From UTCHB3 sp008363265 (GTDB lineage Bacteria; Bacteroidota; Ignavibacteria; Ignavibacteriales; Ignavibacteriaceae), in contig BTUW01000012.1 of assembly GCA_045863055.1 (NCBI GenBank), forward strand, positions 1 through 64,000: a DNA stretch of 64,000 nt. The letters are read 5' to 3'. This document shows positions 1 through 8,383 of this stretch, in pieces. How positions within the stretch are numbered: the stretch's first letter is position 1; each line of letters opens with the position of its first letter. The notes below the pieces were generated by a model. That model ran no database searches, was not told where the DNA came from, and saw nothing but the letters and a program-made list of their open reading frames with translations. The position numbers and the translations under genes were made by a program.

Positions 1-239
1 TTCTTTCACTTTTCCCCGGTCCGGGGTACATCGCTTATTTTGTTGCAGCCATGATCGTAAAACTATTTGCCGAGTATCTTGTACTCCTCGAGGGAGGAGG
101 CATACTATTTCCGAAACCGGGTATTCTTATGGTCGCCCTGTTCGAACTCGTTCAAATCCCATATATTGTGTTCGCTTCGATCCGGGGCACATTGGGCGGA
201 TTTTCATGGAAGGGGAGGGAGTACAGCCGGTGTATATAA
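1..239 (+). CDS. C-terminal fragment of a membrane glycosyltransferase (family 2 type)
   Basis: An open frame enters from the left edge (first full codon at 3) and stops at 239. The visible 78 residues are hydrophobic, with two likely membrane helices, and end in a positively charged tail containing FSWKGREYSR. The next-but-one gene, a clear family 2 glycosyltransferase, ends in almost the same way (VEWKGRKF). By analogy this is the membrane-anchored end of a related processive glycosyltransferase. The catalytic part lies outside the window, so the activity cannot be confirmed. The end overlaps the following deacetylase gene by about 10 bases, which suggests one operon of glycosyltransferase, deacetylase and glycosyltransferase. 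Confidence 0.6.
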   Translation, partial: LSLFPGPGYIAYFVAAMIVKLFAEYLVLLEGGGILFPKPGILMVALFELVQIPYIVFASIRGTLGGFSWKGREYSRCI

Positions 240-871
240 CAAAGTACAAGTTTGTACCACCCTATCTGATCCGGATGCTGTATCCGGAAGTGCTCTGGGA
301 AACATCATGCAAAAAAGTACTCTTGACCATCGACGACAGTCCTTCTCCGGATACACTAAGAGTTCTTGACCTGCTGGATACCCACGCGATAAAGGCAGCG
401 TTTTTTGTGAATATTCCAAAAACTGAAAAGAACAGGGGTGCGGTCAGAGAAATTATTAAGAGGGGGCATACTCTCGCGAATCACGGTATGACCCACAAGA
501 AGCTTAGATCCGTTTCGGCGGAAGTTCTTCAGGATCAGGTAGTCTCATCCAAACTAATTCTTGAAGAAATCACCGGAGAAGAGGTGCGATTTTTCAGACC
601 GCCTTACGGGGCATTCGATTTTGCGACTTACGATGCCATCCGGGACTCGGGCCAACGGCTTGTAATGTGGACACTCCTGACGGGTGATTATAAAGGTGAT
701 ATCAAGCTCTCAACAACCAATGTTAAAAAATATCTTGGTAAAAATTCGATCGTTGTAATGCACGATAACCATAAAAGCAAGGGAGTGTTCGAAGACACCC
801 TCACAGTTTTGGTGCAAACAGTGAATAAAAAAGAATTTGTATTAGGGGCGCCTGAAGAATGTTTGAGATAG
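230..871 (+). CDS. polysaccharide deacetylase (NodB/CE4 family)
   Basis: This is a 213-residue NodB-fold deacetylase, expected to remove N-acetyl groups from a glycan or lipid-linked sugar. The family motifs are present: the paired aspartates in LLTIDDSPSP (residues 35-36), the metal-binding histidines in NHGMTHK (85 and 89), RPPYG (123-127) and a late catalytic histidine in VVMHDN (178). The GTG at 230 is preferred as start: an AGGGAG ribosome site lies about ten bases upstream, whereas an in-frame ATG at 206 has none and would overlap the upstream gene more. No signal peptide is visible, so a cytoplasmic or membrane-surface substrate is likely. It overlaps the next glycosyltransferase by 13 bases, so both probably act on the same glycan or lipid. 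Confidence 0.85.
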   Translation: MYITKYKFVPPYLIRMLYPEVLWETSCKKVLLTIDDSPSPDTLRVLDLLDTHAIKAAFFVNIPKTEKNRGAVREIIKRGHTLANHGMTHKKLRSVSAEVLQDQVVSSKLILEEITGEEVRFFRPPYGAFDFATYDAIRDSGQRLVMWTLLTGDYKGDIKLSTTNVKKYLGKNSIVVMHDNHKSKGVFEDTLTVLVQTVNKKEFVLGAPEECLR

Positions 872-1950
872 TGGTCTTCGCTGTTGTTGCGTTCTATATT
901 TGCCAGACCCTTGTCTATCTGATCGCTTCACATAAAAGATTTCCGGCACTTCCCGATGATCAGCTGCCCACTGCATCCGTTATAGTGGCAGCAAGAAATG
1001 AAGAGAAAGATATTCTCAGATGTCTCGAGGCACTTGACAAACTCGAGTATCCCTACGGCAAACTTGAAATAATAATTGTTGATGACCGCTCCACCGACAG
1101 CACAGGGAAAATAATCGATGAATTTATTGCCGACAAGAAACGCTTCATCAAAGTGCACGGAGTCGAACCTGTCAACCATCTCCGTGGAAAAACAAACGCT
1201 CTTGTTCAGGGACTTAACCGTGCCACGGGTGAGGTTATCCTTACCACCGATGCCGACTGCGCGGTCAATCCCCTTTGGGCTAAAAGCCTCGCCTCCCGTT
1301 TTACTGAGGGCGTCGGTCTTTGTGGCGGGATCACCAGTCAGCAGAGGGGCAGCATCTGGAATGGAATGCAACACCTTGATTTTATCTATCTTCTTGGGGC
1401 AGGTTCAGGCACGATAAACGCGGGAATACCTCTGAGTGTTATCGGCAACAATATGGCCTATCTCCGTAAAGCATACAATGAGACAGGCGGCTATGAGAAT
1501 ATGCCTTTCAGTGTAACCGAGGATTCCCAGTTGCTCGCCGCAATCTCCGCGCTTGGGAAATACAAAATTGTTTTTCCCGTCGACAGAAACGGATTGATCG
1601 AGTCGATGCCGGAACCCGACATGACCTCACTTTTCCGACAGAAAAAAAGGTGGTCGCTGGGGGGAACCCGCGTCCCGTTCCATGGTGTGCTGGTTCTGGT
1701 TACTTCCGTTGCAGCCCACTCGTTACCGCTGATATTTCTTTTCTTTAATCCACCGGTTGCGGGGTTGCTCATCCTCGCAGTGGTGCTGTTCGACCTTCTT
1801 TTCCTCATCTCACTCCTGAGCCGAGTGGGGATGCTTCCGACCATAAAATACTTCCCCTTTTTCGAGATCTACTACTTCTTTTATGTGACATTCATGCCTC
1901 TTGTTCTCCTTTTTTCGAGGAGTGTTGAGTGGAAGGGGCGAAAGTTCTAA
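859..1950 (+). CDS. membrane glycosyltransferase family 2
   Basis: A 363-residue inverting GT-A glycosyltransferase. There is an N-terminal membrane helix (about 3-24), nucleotide-sugar binding DDRS (75-78), the DAD metal-binding motif (131-133), a catalytic ED pair (221-222) and the QKKRW motif (261-265) typical of processive family 2 enzymes such as chitin or cellulose synthase types. About three membrane helices follow (residues 275-350) and a short basic tail. This matches enzymes that add or polymerise sugars at the inner face of the cytoplasmic membrane. The overlap with the deacetylase suggests a glycan that is made and then partly deacetylated, but the product cannot be read from sequence. 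Confidence 0.85.
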   Translation: MFEIVVFAVVAFYICQTLVYLIASHKRFPALPDDQLPTASVIVAARNEEKDILRCLEALDKLEYPYGKLEIIIVDDRSTDSTGKIIDEFIADKKRFIKVHGVEPVNHLRGKTNALVQGLNRATGEVILTTDADCAVNPLWAKSLASRFTEGVGLCGGITSQQRGSIWNGMQHLDFIYLLGAGSGTINAGIPLSVIGNNMAYLRKAYNETGGYENMPFSVTEDSQLLAAISALGKYKIVFPVDRNGLIESMPEPDMTSLFRQKKRWSLGGTRVPFHGVLVLVTSVAAHSLPLIFLFFNPPVAGLLILAVVLFDLLFLISLLSRVGMLPTIKYFPFFEIYYFFYVTFMPLVLLFSRSVEWKGRKF

Positions 1951-1955
1951 CCCTG

Positions 1956-1982
1956 CAAAAGTGGCGCGCTTTTGTTATATTT
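1956..1982 (+). terminator. possible weak terminator hairpin
   Basis: CAAAAG (1956-1961) and CTTTTG (1969-1974) can pair around a seven-base loop just after the glycosyltransferase stop. The bases after it are TTATATTT rather than a clean T-run. It could mark the end of the glycosyltransferase operon, but the six-pair stem is short. Confidence 0.3.
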
Positions 1983-2018
1983 CAAGATTATATTTTTTAA
2001 ATAGAGAACAGGTATCTA

Positions 2019-2849
2019 TTGAGATATTTCAGGCTGTTTTTGCTCTCGATCATCGTAACCGGAGCCGTTTACGGACAAAGCTCCGCGGTTTTTCCGGGTG
2101 AACTGAACATTCAACCCTTTACTTCCAATTTCCTCGAACCCAGAATGGGTGTTTTCTTTCAGACAGGACAGAACGACCTTCGGCTGGATATTGGAGCATC
2201 AAAAGATATTTTTCACAGAAGATACGGGCAGGGTGCAACGCTCTCACTCGGGGCCGATTTTTTTACTTACACCAGACTCCGCGGCGAGTCCGATTTCCAT
2301 TTCCCGGTTGACGCGGTCGACTATCTCTTCGGCGTGAATGTCGGATTCAAAAAGGAAATGGCGGGTGGAAGAGAATGGGGTACAAGGATCAGACTCAGTC
2401 ACATAAGTGCCCACTTCGTCGATGGTCACTATGACGGACCCAACCAGAGGTGGAGGGACGGCAGGAACCCGATAGTTTACAGCCGCGAATTTGTAGAACT
2501 GATGTACTACTACAGAGTAACCGGTATCAGGGTTTATGCAGGCGCGAGTTACCTGTTCCACGTTGATCCGACCGAGATCGAGCCATGGATACTTCAGGCA
2601 GGGTTCGATGCTTTTCCGAAGACCCTTTCATTCGGTCACTTTCATCCATTTGTTGCTTACGACTATAAACTTGCATCGACCACAGCTTATACACCAAGCC
2701 ACAGGGTACAGTTTGGCGTGAAATTCGGTCACCCTGAAGGCGCGGGAGCCCGTCTGGTCTTCACTCTTTATCAGGGAAAGAATATCCACGGCGAGTATTA
2801 CGAACTTGACGACCGGTATTTTTCAACGGGTGTAACAATCGATTTCTAA
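2019..2849 (+). CDS. outer-membrane barrel-like protein, resembles DUF1207
   Basis: A 276-residue protein beginning with a TTG codon and a typical signal peptide (hydrophobic residues 4-18, ending VYGQS). The mature part alternates short polar and aromatic stretches and ends in TGVTIDF, a terminal phenylalanine as in outer-membrane beta-barrels. The beginning of the mature chain (FLEPRMGVFF) recalls the DUF1207 family of Bacteroidota, though from memory and with low certainty; the protein is shorter than those I recall. Function unknown. The downstream metalloprotease gene starts two bases after its stop, so the pair is probably co-transcribed. Confidence 0.7.
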   Translation: MRYFRLFLLSIIVTGAVYGQSSAVFPGELNIQPFTSNFLEPRMGVFFQTGQNDLRLDIGASKDIFHRRYGQGATLSLGADFFTYTRLRGESDFHFPVDAVDYLFGVNVGFKKEMAGGREWGTRIRLSHISAHFVDGHYDGPNQRWRDGRNPIVYSREFVELMYYYRVTGIRVYAGASYLFHVDPTEIEPWILQAGFDAFPKTLSFGHFHPFVAYDYKLASTTAYTPSHRVQFGVKFGHPEGAGARLVFTLYQGKNIHGEYYELDDRYFSTGVTIDF

Positions 2850-2851
2850 TA

Positions 2852-3853
2852 ATGAGCGATTCACAAAATATGAACTCTTCAGGGACCAGTGAAAATATTT
2901 TCAGGACGTATGGCATACCCCTTCTCCTGTTTCTGACCACTTTTGTTACAACCACCATCGCCGGCGCATTCTGGGTGGTCCCTGTGGTTGCAGGGCTGGA
3001 AGTGTCGCAGATCCCGGCGGGGATACCTTACGCCGTTTCGATCCTGCTTATTCTCGGGTTTCATGAGTTCGGACATTATTTTGCTTCAAAGTTTCATAAT
3101 GTGAAGGCAACACTTCCTTACTTTATTCCGTTTCCCACACTTGCGGGGATGCTTAACTTCGGTACGATGGGGGCAGTGATAAAAACGAAAAGCCCGATCT
3201 ATTCCAGAAAAGCGCTTTTCGATATCGGAATTGCAGGTCCTATAGCGGGTTTCGTGATCTCTGTGATCGTGCTGATATACGGATTTCAAAACCTGCCGGG
3301 GAAGGAGTTCATCATGAGCATTCACCCCGACTATGATCTTCCGACTTACGGTGAGGGAGGCCTTTCACTCGCGTTCGGGGAGAACCTTTTGTTTGTGATC
3401 CTAAGGGAATTGTTTGCCAACTCGCCTGACGGTTTTATTCCACCGATGAGCGAAATTTACCACTATCCTTACCTTTGCGCGGGATGGTTCGGTTTGTTTG
3501 TTACCGCTCTAAATCTTCTGCCTGTCGGCCAGCTCGACGGGGGACATATCATTTACGGCATGTTCGGTGAGAAGGTACAGGAGAGGGTTGCTTGGGTGGC
3601 AATGTTCTTCCTCCTTTTCGCGGGAGGTCTGGGAGTGATAAATCAATTTTATGATACAGGTTTGGGCTTCGGCTGGACCGGGTGGTTCATCTGGGCACTC
3701 CTGCTTTACTTTGTGATAAAAGTTAAGCATCCCCCCGTTTACGATAACGAACCCTTGGGGCCCGGCAGATTAATAATTGGCTATTTCGGAATACTGGTTT
3801 TTATACTCTCTTTTATTCCGATGCCATTCATACTTAGTGGGGAAGTCTTATAA
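2852..3853 (+). CDS. site-2 protease family membrane metalloprotease (M50)
   Basis: A 333-residue multi-pass membrane protein with the zinc motif HEFGH (residues 71-75) inside a membrane helix and the second M50 motif LDGGH, whose aspartate is the third zinc ligand. This is the core of site-2 proteases, which cut membrane-spanning segments of regulators such as anti-sigma factors. No PDZ domain is obvious, and the layout (helices before the HExxH, an extended loop after it) resembles the FtsH-site-2-like group found in plants and many bacteria. The substrate is unknown. It follows the barrel gene directly. Confidence 0.88.
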   Translation: MSDSQNMNSSGTSENIFRTYGIPLLLFLTTFVTTTIAGAFWVVPVVAGLEVSQIPAGIPYAVSILLILGFHEFGHYFASKFHNVKATLPYFIPFPTLAGMLNFGTMGAVIKTKSPIYSRKALFDIGIAGPIAGFVISVIVLIYGFQNLPGKEFIMSIHPDYDLPTYGEGGLSLAFGENLLFVILRELFANSPDGFIPPMSEIYHYPYLCAGWFGLFVTALNLLPVGQLDGGHIIYGMFGEKVQERVAWVAMFFLLFAGGLGVINQFYDTGLGFGWTGWFIWALLLYFVIKVKHPPVYDNEPLGPGRLIIGYFGILVFILSFIPMPFILSGEVL

Positions 3854-3854
3854 A

Positions 3855-3930
3855 GTGGTTAGAGGTTAGAGGATAGAGGTTAGTGATGGTACTTTTAAGA
3901 ACTAACCACTGACCACTAACCGTTAACCAC
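3855..3930. repeat. imperfect 30-bp inverted repeat
   Basis: The left arm 3855-3884 and the reverse complement of the right arm 3901-3930 agree at 24 of 30 positions; the loop is 16 bases. Each arm is built from a degenerate GGTTAG unit. It begins two bases after the protease stop and ends about 60 bases before the next gene. A transcript would fold into a long hairpin, so it may act in 3' end formation or RNA stability. It may also be one copy of a dispersed repeat family. Confidence 0.85.
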
Positions 3931-3989
3931 TATTTATGGTCTTTTCGTTATTCAAACAATTGAAGATATTTACAGTTAAAAAAGCACAA

Positions 3990-4784
3990 ATGAGAAAAAT
4001 AATTGGATTCGCACTGTTGGCGCTTCTTGTGGCCGGATGCGAGAAAGACTTTAGTAACATAGTTGACCCGGAGCCGGTGAAGTATTCGGTGCAGAGTGTC
4101 GTGAGATATGACTCACTCAGGTACAACCCGACCGATTCGCTCGTGAAATTCTTTATACATATTGGCTACAATTCACCTCCCGGAAGTGTCTTTATGGACC
4201 TTTACGGACCGGGTGACAAGAAAGTTAACGGTTCACCCATTTATCTTTATGATAATGGAAGCAGTGCTTCAGGTGATGACGCAGCCGGTGACAAGGTCTT
4301 CTCGACGAAATATCCGATGAGCATGGCGCTCCTTTCCGGTGAGTACCGTGCCGAGTATTCAGCGGCCGAGAGTAACGGCAGCACCTATAAACTTTCGATC
4401 AGCAGATTTAATTTTGATAACGGGAGTGCCAATCAGGAGCCCGTTTTAAGTGATCTCGTTGCTCCCGACACCCTCATCGTGGTTGATACAACCGTGTTTA
4501 GAATGACCGTGAAAGCGATCGACCCGAACGGTAAGCAGGACCTCTCCCGGGTTTATTTTGTGGTTACAAGACCTGACGGCACTTCGAACAATGCGGCTCT
4601 CTTAATGTATGACGACGGTAATTTCAACCTTCACGGAGATGTTGTTGCCAACGATGACATTTATTCGATCATCGTGTCTGTCTTTGCGAGCAATCAGAAG
4701 GGTGAATACACCTTCACATTTACCGCGGAAGACCGTGGAAAAAAGAAGAGTGTGCCCATTGCTAAAAAGATCGTGATATTGTAA
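3990..4784 (+). CDS. lipoprotein with Ig-like/beta-sandwich repeats
   Basis: A 264-residue lipoprotein. The ATG at 3990 is chosen because it starts a clean lipoprotein signal, with the lipobox LLVAGC and the acylated cysteine near residue 17; an upstream in-frame ATG at 3936 would add residues that spoil the signal peptide. The mature part has two similar beta-rich segments, each with a YDNG or YDDG turn followed by a stretch such as GDDAAGDKVFSTKYP or GDVVANDDIYSIIV, which suggests duplicated Ig-like domains. It is the first gene of an operon with a T9SS-type propeller protein and two PorV/PorQ barrels, so it is probably an accessory surface lipoprotein. Confidence 0.78.
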   Translation: MRKIIGFALLALLVAGCEKDFSNIVDPEPVKYSVQSVVRYDSLRYNPTDSLVKFFIHIGYNSPPGSVFMDLYGPGDKKVNGSPIYLYDNGSSASGDDAAGDKVFSTKYPMSMALLSGEYRAEYSAAESNGSTYKLSISRFNFDNGSANQEPVLSDLVAPDTLIVVDTTVFRMTVKAIDPNGKQDLSRVYFVVTRPDGTSNNAALLMYDDGNFNLHGDVVANDDIYSIIVSVFASNQKGEYTFTFTAEDRGKKKSVPIAKKIVIL

Positions 4785-4785
4785 T

Positions 4786-6378
4786 ATGAAGATATACCAT
4801 AGCATTCTACTCGTCGTTTTCTTCTTAGGGCTCCCTGTGCTGGCGCAGGAGAGTCCGTTCACATTTAAGTTTGATGAGTCACCGGCCTCTGTTTCGGCGA
4901 CCACTTCCGAGAATCCCGCATCGAACTCTATCAGCGCGATGTTGATTCAGGGTGATACTGTCTGGCTCGGCACTTCAAGAGGTCTTAGCCGTTCGACCGA
5001 CAAAGGCCTGACTTGGCGGAATTATTACGGTGACCCCGCGTTTGGCACGGAGAATATCTCCGCGATCGCGTGGGACAAGTACCGCGGCATCATTTGGGTA
5101 GCTACTGCACACTCTGTTGTAAGAACCGGACAAACACTTCCCGAAGGGAGCGGCCTCCGTTGGTCAAGCGATGGCGGTGAGACCTGGAACAAGGTAGGGC
5201 AACCACTTGATGCCAATAGTGACACGGTTATTGTTTACGGAGCCAACCGCCTCAGAGCACTTCCTGTTACAGTAGCGGTTCAGAACATCACTTATGATAT
5301 AGCGATAACACCCGGCACTGTCTGGATCGCATCGTTTGCGGGTGGTTTGAGAAAATCGACCGATCTTGGAGTTACCTGGCAGAGGGTAATACTCCCGCCT
5401 GATTACCTGAATTCGGTTAAACCAACGGATGTACTCGATTTCTGTGTGTCACCTGTACCCGGAAATTTCTGCAGCGATGGTTACCTCAACTACAGGGCTT
5501 TCAGTGTGATGGCTACCAGTGATTCTGTAATTTACGCCGGAACAGCGAATGGCATTAACAAATCGACCGATGGCGGTATAAGCTGGGTAAAATTCAATCA
5601 TCAGAACCAGGTTAACGCGATGTCCGGCAACTTTGTTGTCGGTCTCGGCAACAAACCGGGCACCGATGAGATCTGGGCAGCCACATGGAAAGCCGAAGAT
5701 CAGGATGAGTTTTACGGTGTGAGTTTTTCACCTGACGGTGGTGCCAACTGGATCACCAGTCTCGAAGGTGAGCGGGTAAACAACTTTGCCGTGTTCACTG
5801 ACAAAGTGGTGGCTGCTGCAACCGGTGGACTTTATAAATCCAACGACTTCGGTAAGAACTGGTATTCACCCGGAAATATTGTAGATACACAAACAAAGCT
5901 TTCGCTTAAAACCGCCACTTTTTACTCAGCTGCATGGGCAGAATCAGGAACCGCTCTTTATATTGGTACTGCGGACGGGCTTATAAAGAACTCAGGGTTT
6001 ACCGGGATATGGCCCGACCTATGGAAGCTCTATTTCGCCTCACAGGCTCTCGAGAGCAGGGAAGACTCATATGCCTTCCCGAATCCATTCTCGCCCAAGA
6101 CCGAGCAGGTCAAGATTAAATACTCGACAGGCGGAAAAGAGCTGGATGTTACGATCCGGATATTTGACTTCGGCATGAACTATGTGAGAACAGTGATCCA
6201 AAACGCAAGAAGGGGAAACCCCACGCATGTGGTTAACTCAGGTGACAACGGCGGAGTGATCGACTTTTGGGACGGAAAGGACGACAACGGAAATGTTGTT
6301 CCCAATGGTGTTTATTTTTACAGAATTGACGCGGGTAGTGAAAAGCCGATGTTCGGAAAGATAATGGTGCTGCAATAA
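4786..6378 (+). CDS. exported beta-propeller protein with C-terminal T9SS-type sorting domain
   Basis: A 530-residue protein with a signal peptide (residues 1-20, ending VLAQE). The middle holds several BNR/sialidase-like repeats (LSRSTDKGLTW, WSSDGGETW, KSTDLGVTW, KSTDGGISW, KSNDFGKNW), which form a beta-propeller. The last 90 residues are a FlgD-like Ig fold: it starts with AFPNPFSP, continues through DGKDDNGNVVPNGVYFYRI and ends KIMVLQ, the pattern of T9SS cargo. The protein is therefore expected to cross the outer membrane and stay at the cell surface. It sits directly before two PorV/PorQ-type barrel genes, a fitting context for T9SS cargo. Confidence 0.82.
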   Translation: MKIYHSILLVVFFLGLPVLAQESPFTFKFDESPASVSATTSENPASNSISAMLIQGDTVWLGTSRGLSRSTDKGLTWRNYYGDPAFGTENISAIAWDKYRGIIWVATAHSVVRTGQTLPEGSGLRWSSDGGETWNKVGQPLDANSDTVIVYGANRLRALPVTVAVQNITYDIAITPGTVWIASFAGGLRKSTDLGVTWQRVILPPDYLNSVKPTDVLDFCVSPVPGNFCSDGYLNYRAFSVMATSDSVIYAGTANGINKSTDGGISWVKFNHQNQVNAMSGNFVVGLGNKPGTDEIWAATWKAEDQDEFYGVSFSPDGGANWITSLEGERVNNFAVFTDKVVAAATGGLYKSNDFGKNWYSPGNIVDTQTKLSLKTATFYSAAWAESGTALYIGTADGLIKNSGFTGIWPDLWKLYFASQALESREDSYAFPNPFSPKTEQVKIKYSTGGKELDVTIRIFDFGMNYVRTVIQNARRGNPTHVVNSGDNGGVIDFWDGKDDNGNVVPNGVYFYRIDAGSEKPMFGKIMVLQ

Positions 6379-6379
6379 C

Positions 6380-7393
6380 ATGAAAAGAACGATCATTTTA
6401 GCAGTGGTATCACTTTTTATTCTTCTTTCCGCGCAGTCTGATGCACAGAGGAAAATGAACAATCTCTCCTCGGCACCCGGCGCATTCAGCAGGATCGGAT
6501 TCGGGGCCCGTGGAATCGGAATGGGGAATGCCCTTTCGACCGTAAAGAACGGTAACCTTTTTACTTATTACAATCCCGCCCTTTCAGTATTTCAGGAAGA
6601 CAATTCGTTCAACGCGCAGTACACATTTCTTGGACTCGACCGTTCATTGAATTTTGTTAGTTTCACCCGCAGGTTCGATTTCTACTCGAAAAATGATACC
6701 ATTCCTGGTGAGAGAAAACCGAGATCAACCGCAGGTGTTTCGGCAGGTTTGATCAACGCGGGTGTGAGTAACATTGACCAGCGGGACAATCAGGGATTCA
6801 AGAAGGGTACACTCTCCACATCAGAGAACATGTTCTATCTTTCGCTGGCTAACAAGTTTTCTGAAAAACTCTCGGTCGGTATAACCGCCAAATTCTACTA
6901 CTACAAACTTTATGAAGAGGTGACATCAACGAGCCTCGGGTTCGATATCGGAGCGATCTACTCATTCAATCCCGATCTTTCGATATCCCTTGTGCTCACT
7001 GATATAAACTCACAGTACAAATGGGATACTTCACCGATTTACGGAACTGACGGTGTATCCTCGAACGACAAATTCCCCCTCTTCAAGAAGCTGGGTGTCG
7101 CCTACTTCCTGAGGCCGTACAATGTTCAGCTTGCGGCGGAATTCGCGTCAGATAACTTTGGTACCAATCTGATAAGGTTCGGCGCGGAATACAACATCTA
7201 TGAAGGACTTTACCTCCGTGGCGGTATTGACAACTGGTTCCTGAACAATGGTGATGAACCCGCGAAGCCTTCCCTCGGTTTTTCTTATTCAAGGGCGTTT
7301 GCCGGACTTAAAGTGGGTGTTGATTATGCCTTTCAGGTTGAGCAGTACTCGACTGGTCACAGACATATAATTGGTTTGAATTTCATTTTCTAA
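6380..7393 (+). CDS. PorV/PorQ-family outer-membrane barrel protein
   Basis: A 337-residue protein with a signal peptide ending at DAQ (about residue 22), then the family signature FSRIGFGARGIGMGNALST followed by TYYNPAL. The chain is rich in beta strands and ends GLNFIF, a terminal phenylalanine. PorV is the outer-membrane shuttle that takes T9SS cargo from the translocon to the attachment complex; PorQ is a relative. The gene starts one base after the propeller protein and 12 bases before a second family member, so it probably serves the same export route. Which of the two roles it has cannot be told from sequence alone. Confidence 0.82.
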   Translation: MKRTIILAVVSLFILLSAQSDAQRKMNNLSSAPGAFSRIGFGARGIGMGNALSTVKNGNLFTYYNPALSVFQEDNSFNAQYTFLGLDRSLNFVSFTRRFDFYSKNDTIPGERKPRSTAGVSAGLINAGVSNIDQRDNQGFKKGTLSTSENMFYLSLANKFSEKLSVGITAKFYYYKLYEEVTSTSLGFDIGAIYSFNPDLSISLVLTDINSQYKWDTSPIYGTDGVSSNDKFPLFKKLGVAYFLRPYNVQLAAEFASDNFGTNLIRFGAEYNIYEGLYLRGGIDNWFLNNGDEPAKPSLGFSYSRAFAGLKVGVDYAFQVEQYSTGHRHIIGLNFIF

Positions 7394-7405
7394 AATAGAG
7401 AAAAG

Positions 7406-8302
7406 ATGAAAAAAGCTCTTTTATTCACTATTCTGATATTACTGGCCGAAGTTTCGGCACAGTCCGCGGGCAATGCCGGACTTTCATTCCTCAAGATCGG
7501 AGCCGGTGCACGAAACATCGCCTTGGGTGACAACGGGGCCGTTTTCGCGAACGATGCTTCAGCGGTTTTTTACAATCCGTCGAATCTTGCAGGCGGCACT
7601 TCAACTGAAGTCTCATTCACGCACAATGAATGGATACAGGGTGTGAAAACAGAAATGCTCGCTTCCCGTTTCGCGTTGTTTGGTTTGAACATGGCGCTGG
7701 GTCTCAATTCAACAAGGATCGGTGACATCGAGGTAAGGGAACGCCCGGGTGCACCACTCTCCACCTTTACTGCAGACTTCATGGCTATTTCACTTGCCAC
7801 CGGTTTCGCGATCAGCGACAAATTTGACGCGGGTTTCGGAATGAAATACCTCTATGAAGGAATGTTCTACGAAGACGCTACCGGTTTCGCATTCGACTTT
7901 TCGGCAAAGTACAAACTTTCAAATGACCTTTTCGTCACCGCCGCAGTTAGGAATATTGGTTCGATGAATGAACTTAAGGCTGAAGCAACCAAGTTGCCTA
8001 CCGACCTGAGAGTTGGCGGCGGATATAACTTCGCTCTGACCGAATCGAAGATCAAGTTCGCTACCGGACTGGAGCTGCAGAAGTATCTCTCCACGGACGA
8101 CATTCACTTCAATGCCGGTGTTGAAGCGATCTATGATAACCTTGTGGCCGTCAGGGTTGGTTACCAGACTCTTTACGAATCAAAAGGCATTACGGGCGGT
8201 GTCGGAATTCAGTGGAACAAACTGATGTTCGATTACGCAATTTCTCCCTTCTCACAGAACCTCGGAATGGGGCATACTTTTTCGGTGGGGATCAAGTTTT
8301 AG
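7406..8302 (+). CDS. PorV/PorQ-family outer-membrane barrel protein (second copy)
   Basis: A 298-residue paralogue of the preceding gene. It has a signal peptide ending at VSAQS and the family block LKIGAGARNIALGDNGAVFANDASAVFYNPS-like at about residues 27-57. Further beta strands follow, and the end is TFSVGIKF with a terminal phenylalanine. This is the more canonical of the two PorV-like proteins. It is the last gene of the lipoprotein, propeller and barrel operon. The tandem copies may serve different cargo, or one may be the structural PorQ-like partner. Confidence 0.82.
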   Translation: MKKALLFTILILLAEVSAQSAGNAGLSFLKIGAGARNIALGDNGAVFANDASAVFYNPSNLAGGTSTEVSFTHNEWIQGVKTEMLASRFALFGLNMALGLNSTRIGDIEVRERPGAPLSTFTADFMAISLATGFAISDKFDAGFGMKYLYEGMFYEDATGFAFDFSAKYKLSNDLFVTAAVRNIGSMNELKAEATKLPTDLRVGGGYNFALTESKIKFATGLELQKYLSTDDIHFNAGVEAIYDNLVAVRVGYQTLYESKGITGGVGIQWNKLMFDYAISPFSQNLGMGHTFSVGIKF

Positions 8303-8305
8303 GTA

Positions 8306-8327
8306 TTAGTCCACCGTGGCGGATTAA
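8306..8327. repeat. short palindromic repeat (family member 1)
   Basis: A 22-base imperfect palindrome: ten-base arms TTAGTCCACC and GGCGGATTAA, with two mismatches. It lies just after the second barrel gene. Its reverse complement matches a copy at 61438-61457 in 16 of 20 bases, so it belongs to the same dispersed family. It could also stabilise the 3' end of the barrel operon. Confidence 0.7.
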
Positions 8328-8383
8328 GTATTATTTATTATACTGAAAACCGCTAAATTTATTGTTACAATTTTTGAGATTTT

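Noticed and set aside
1118..1417. Open frame of 99 codons inside the family 2 glycosyltransferase gene
   Set aside because: It lies wholly in another frame of a well-supported gene, has no recognisable motif and no ribosome site.
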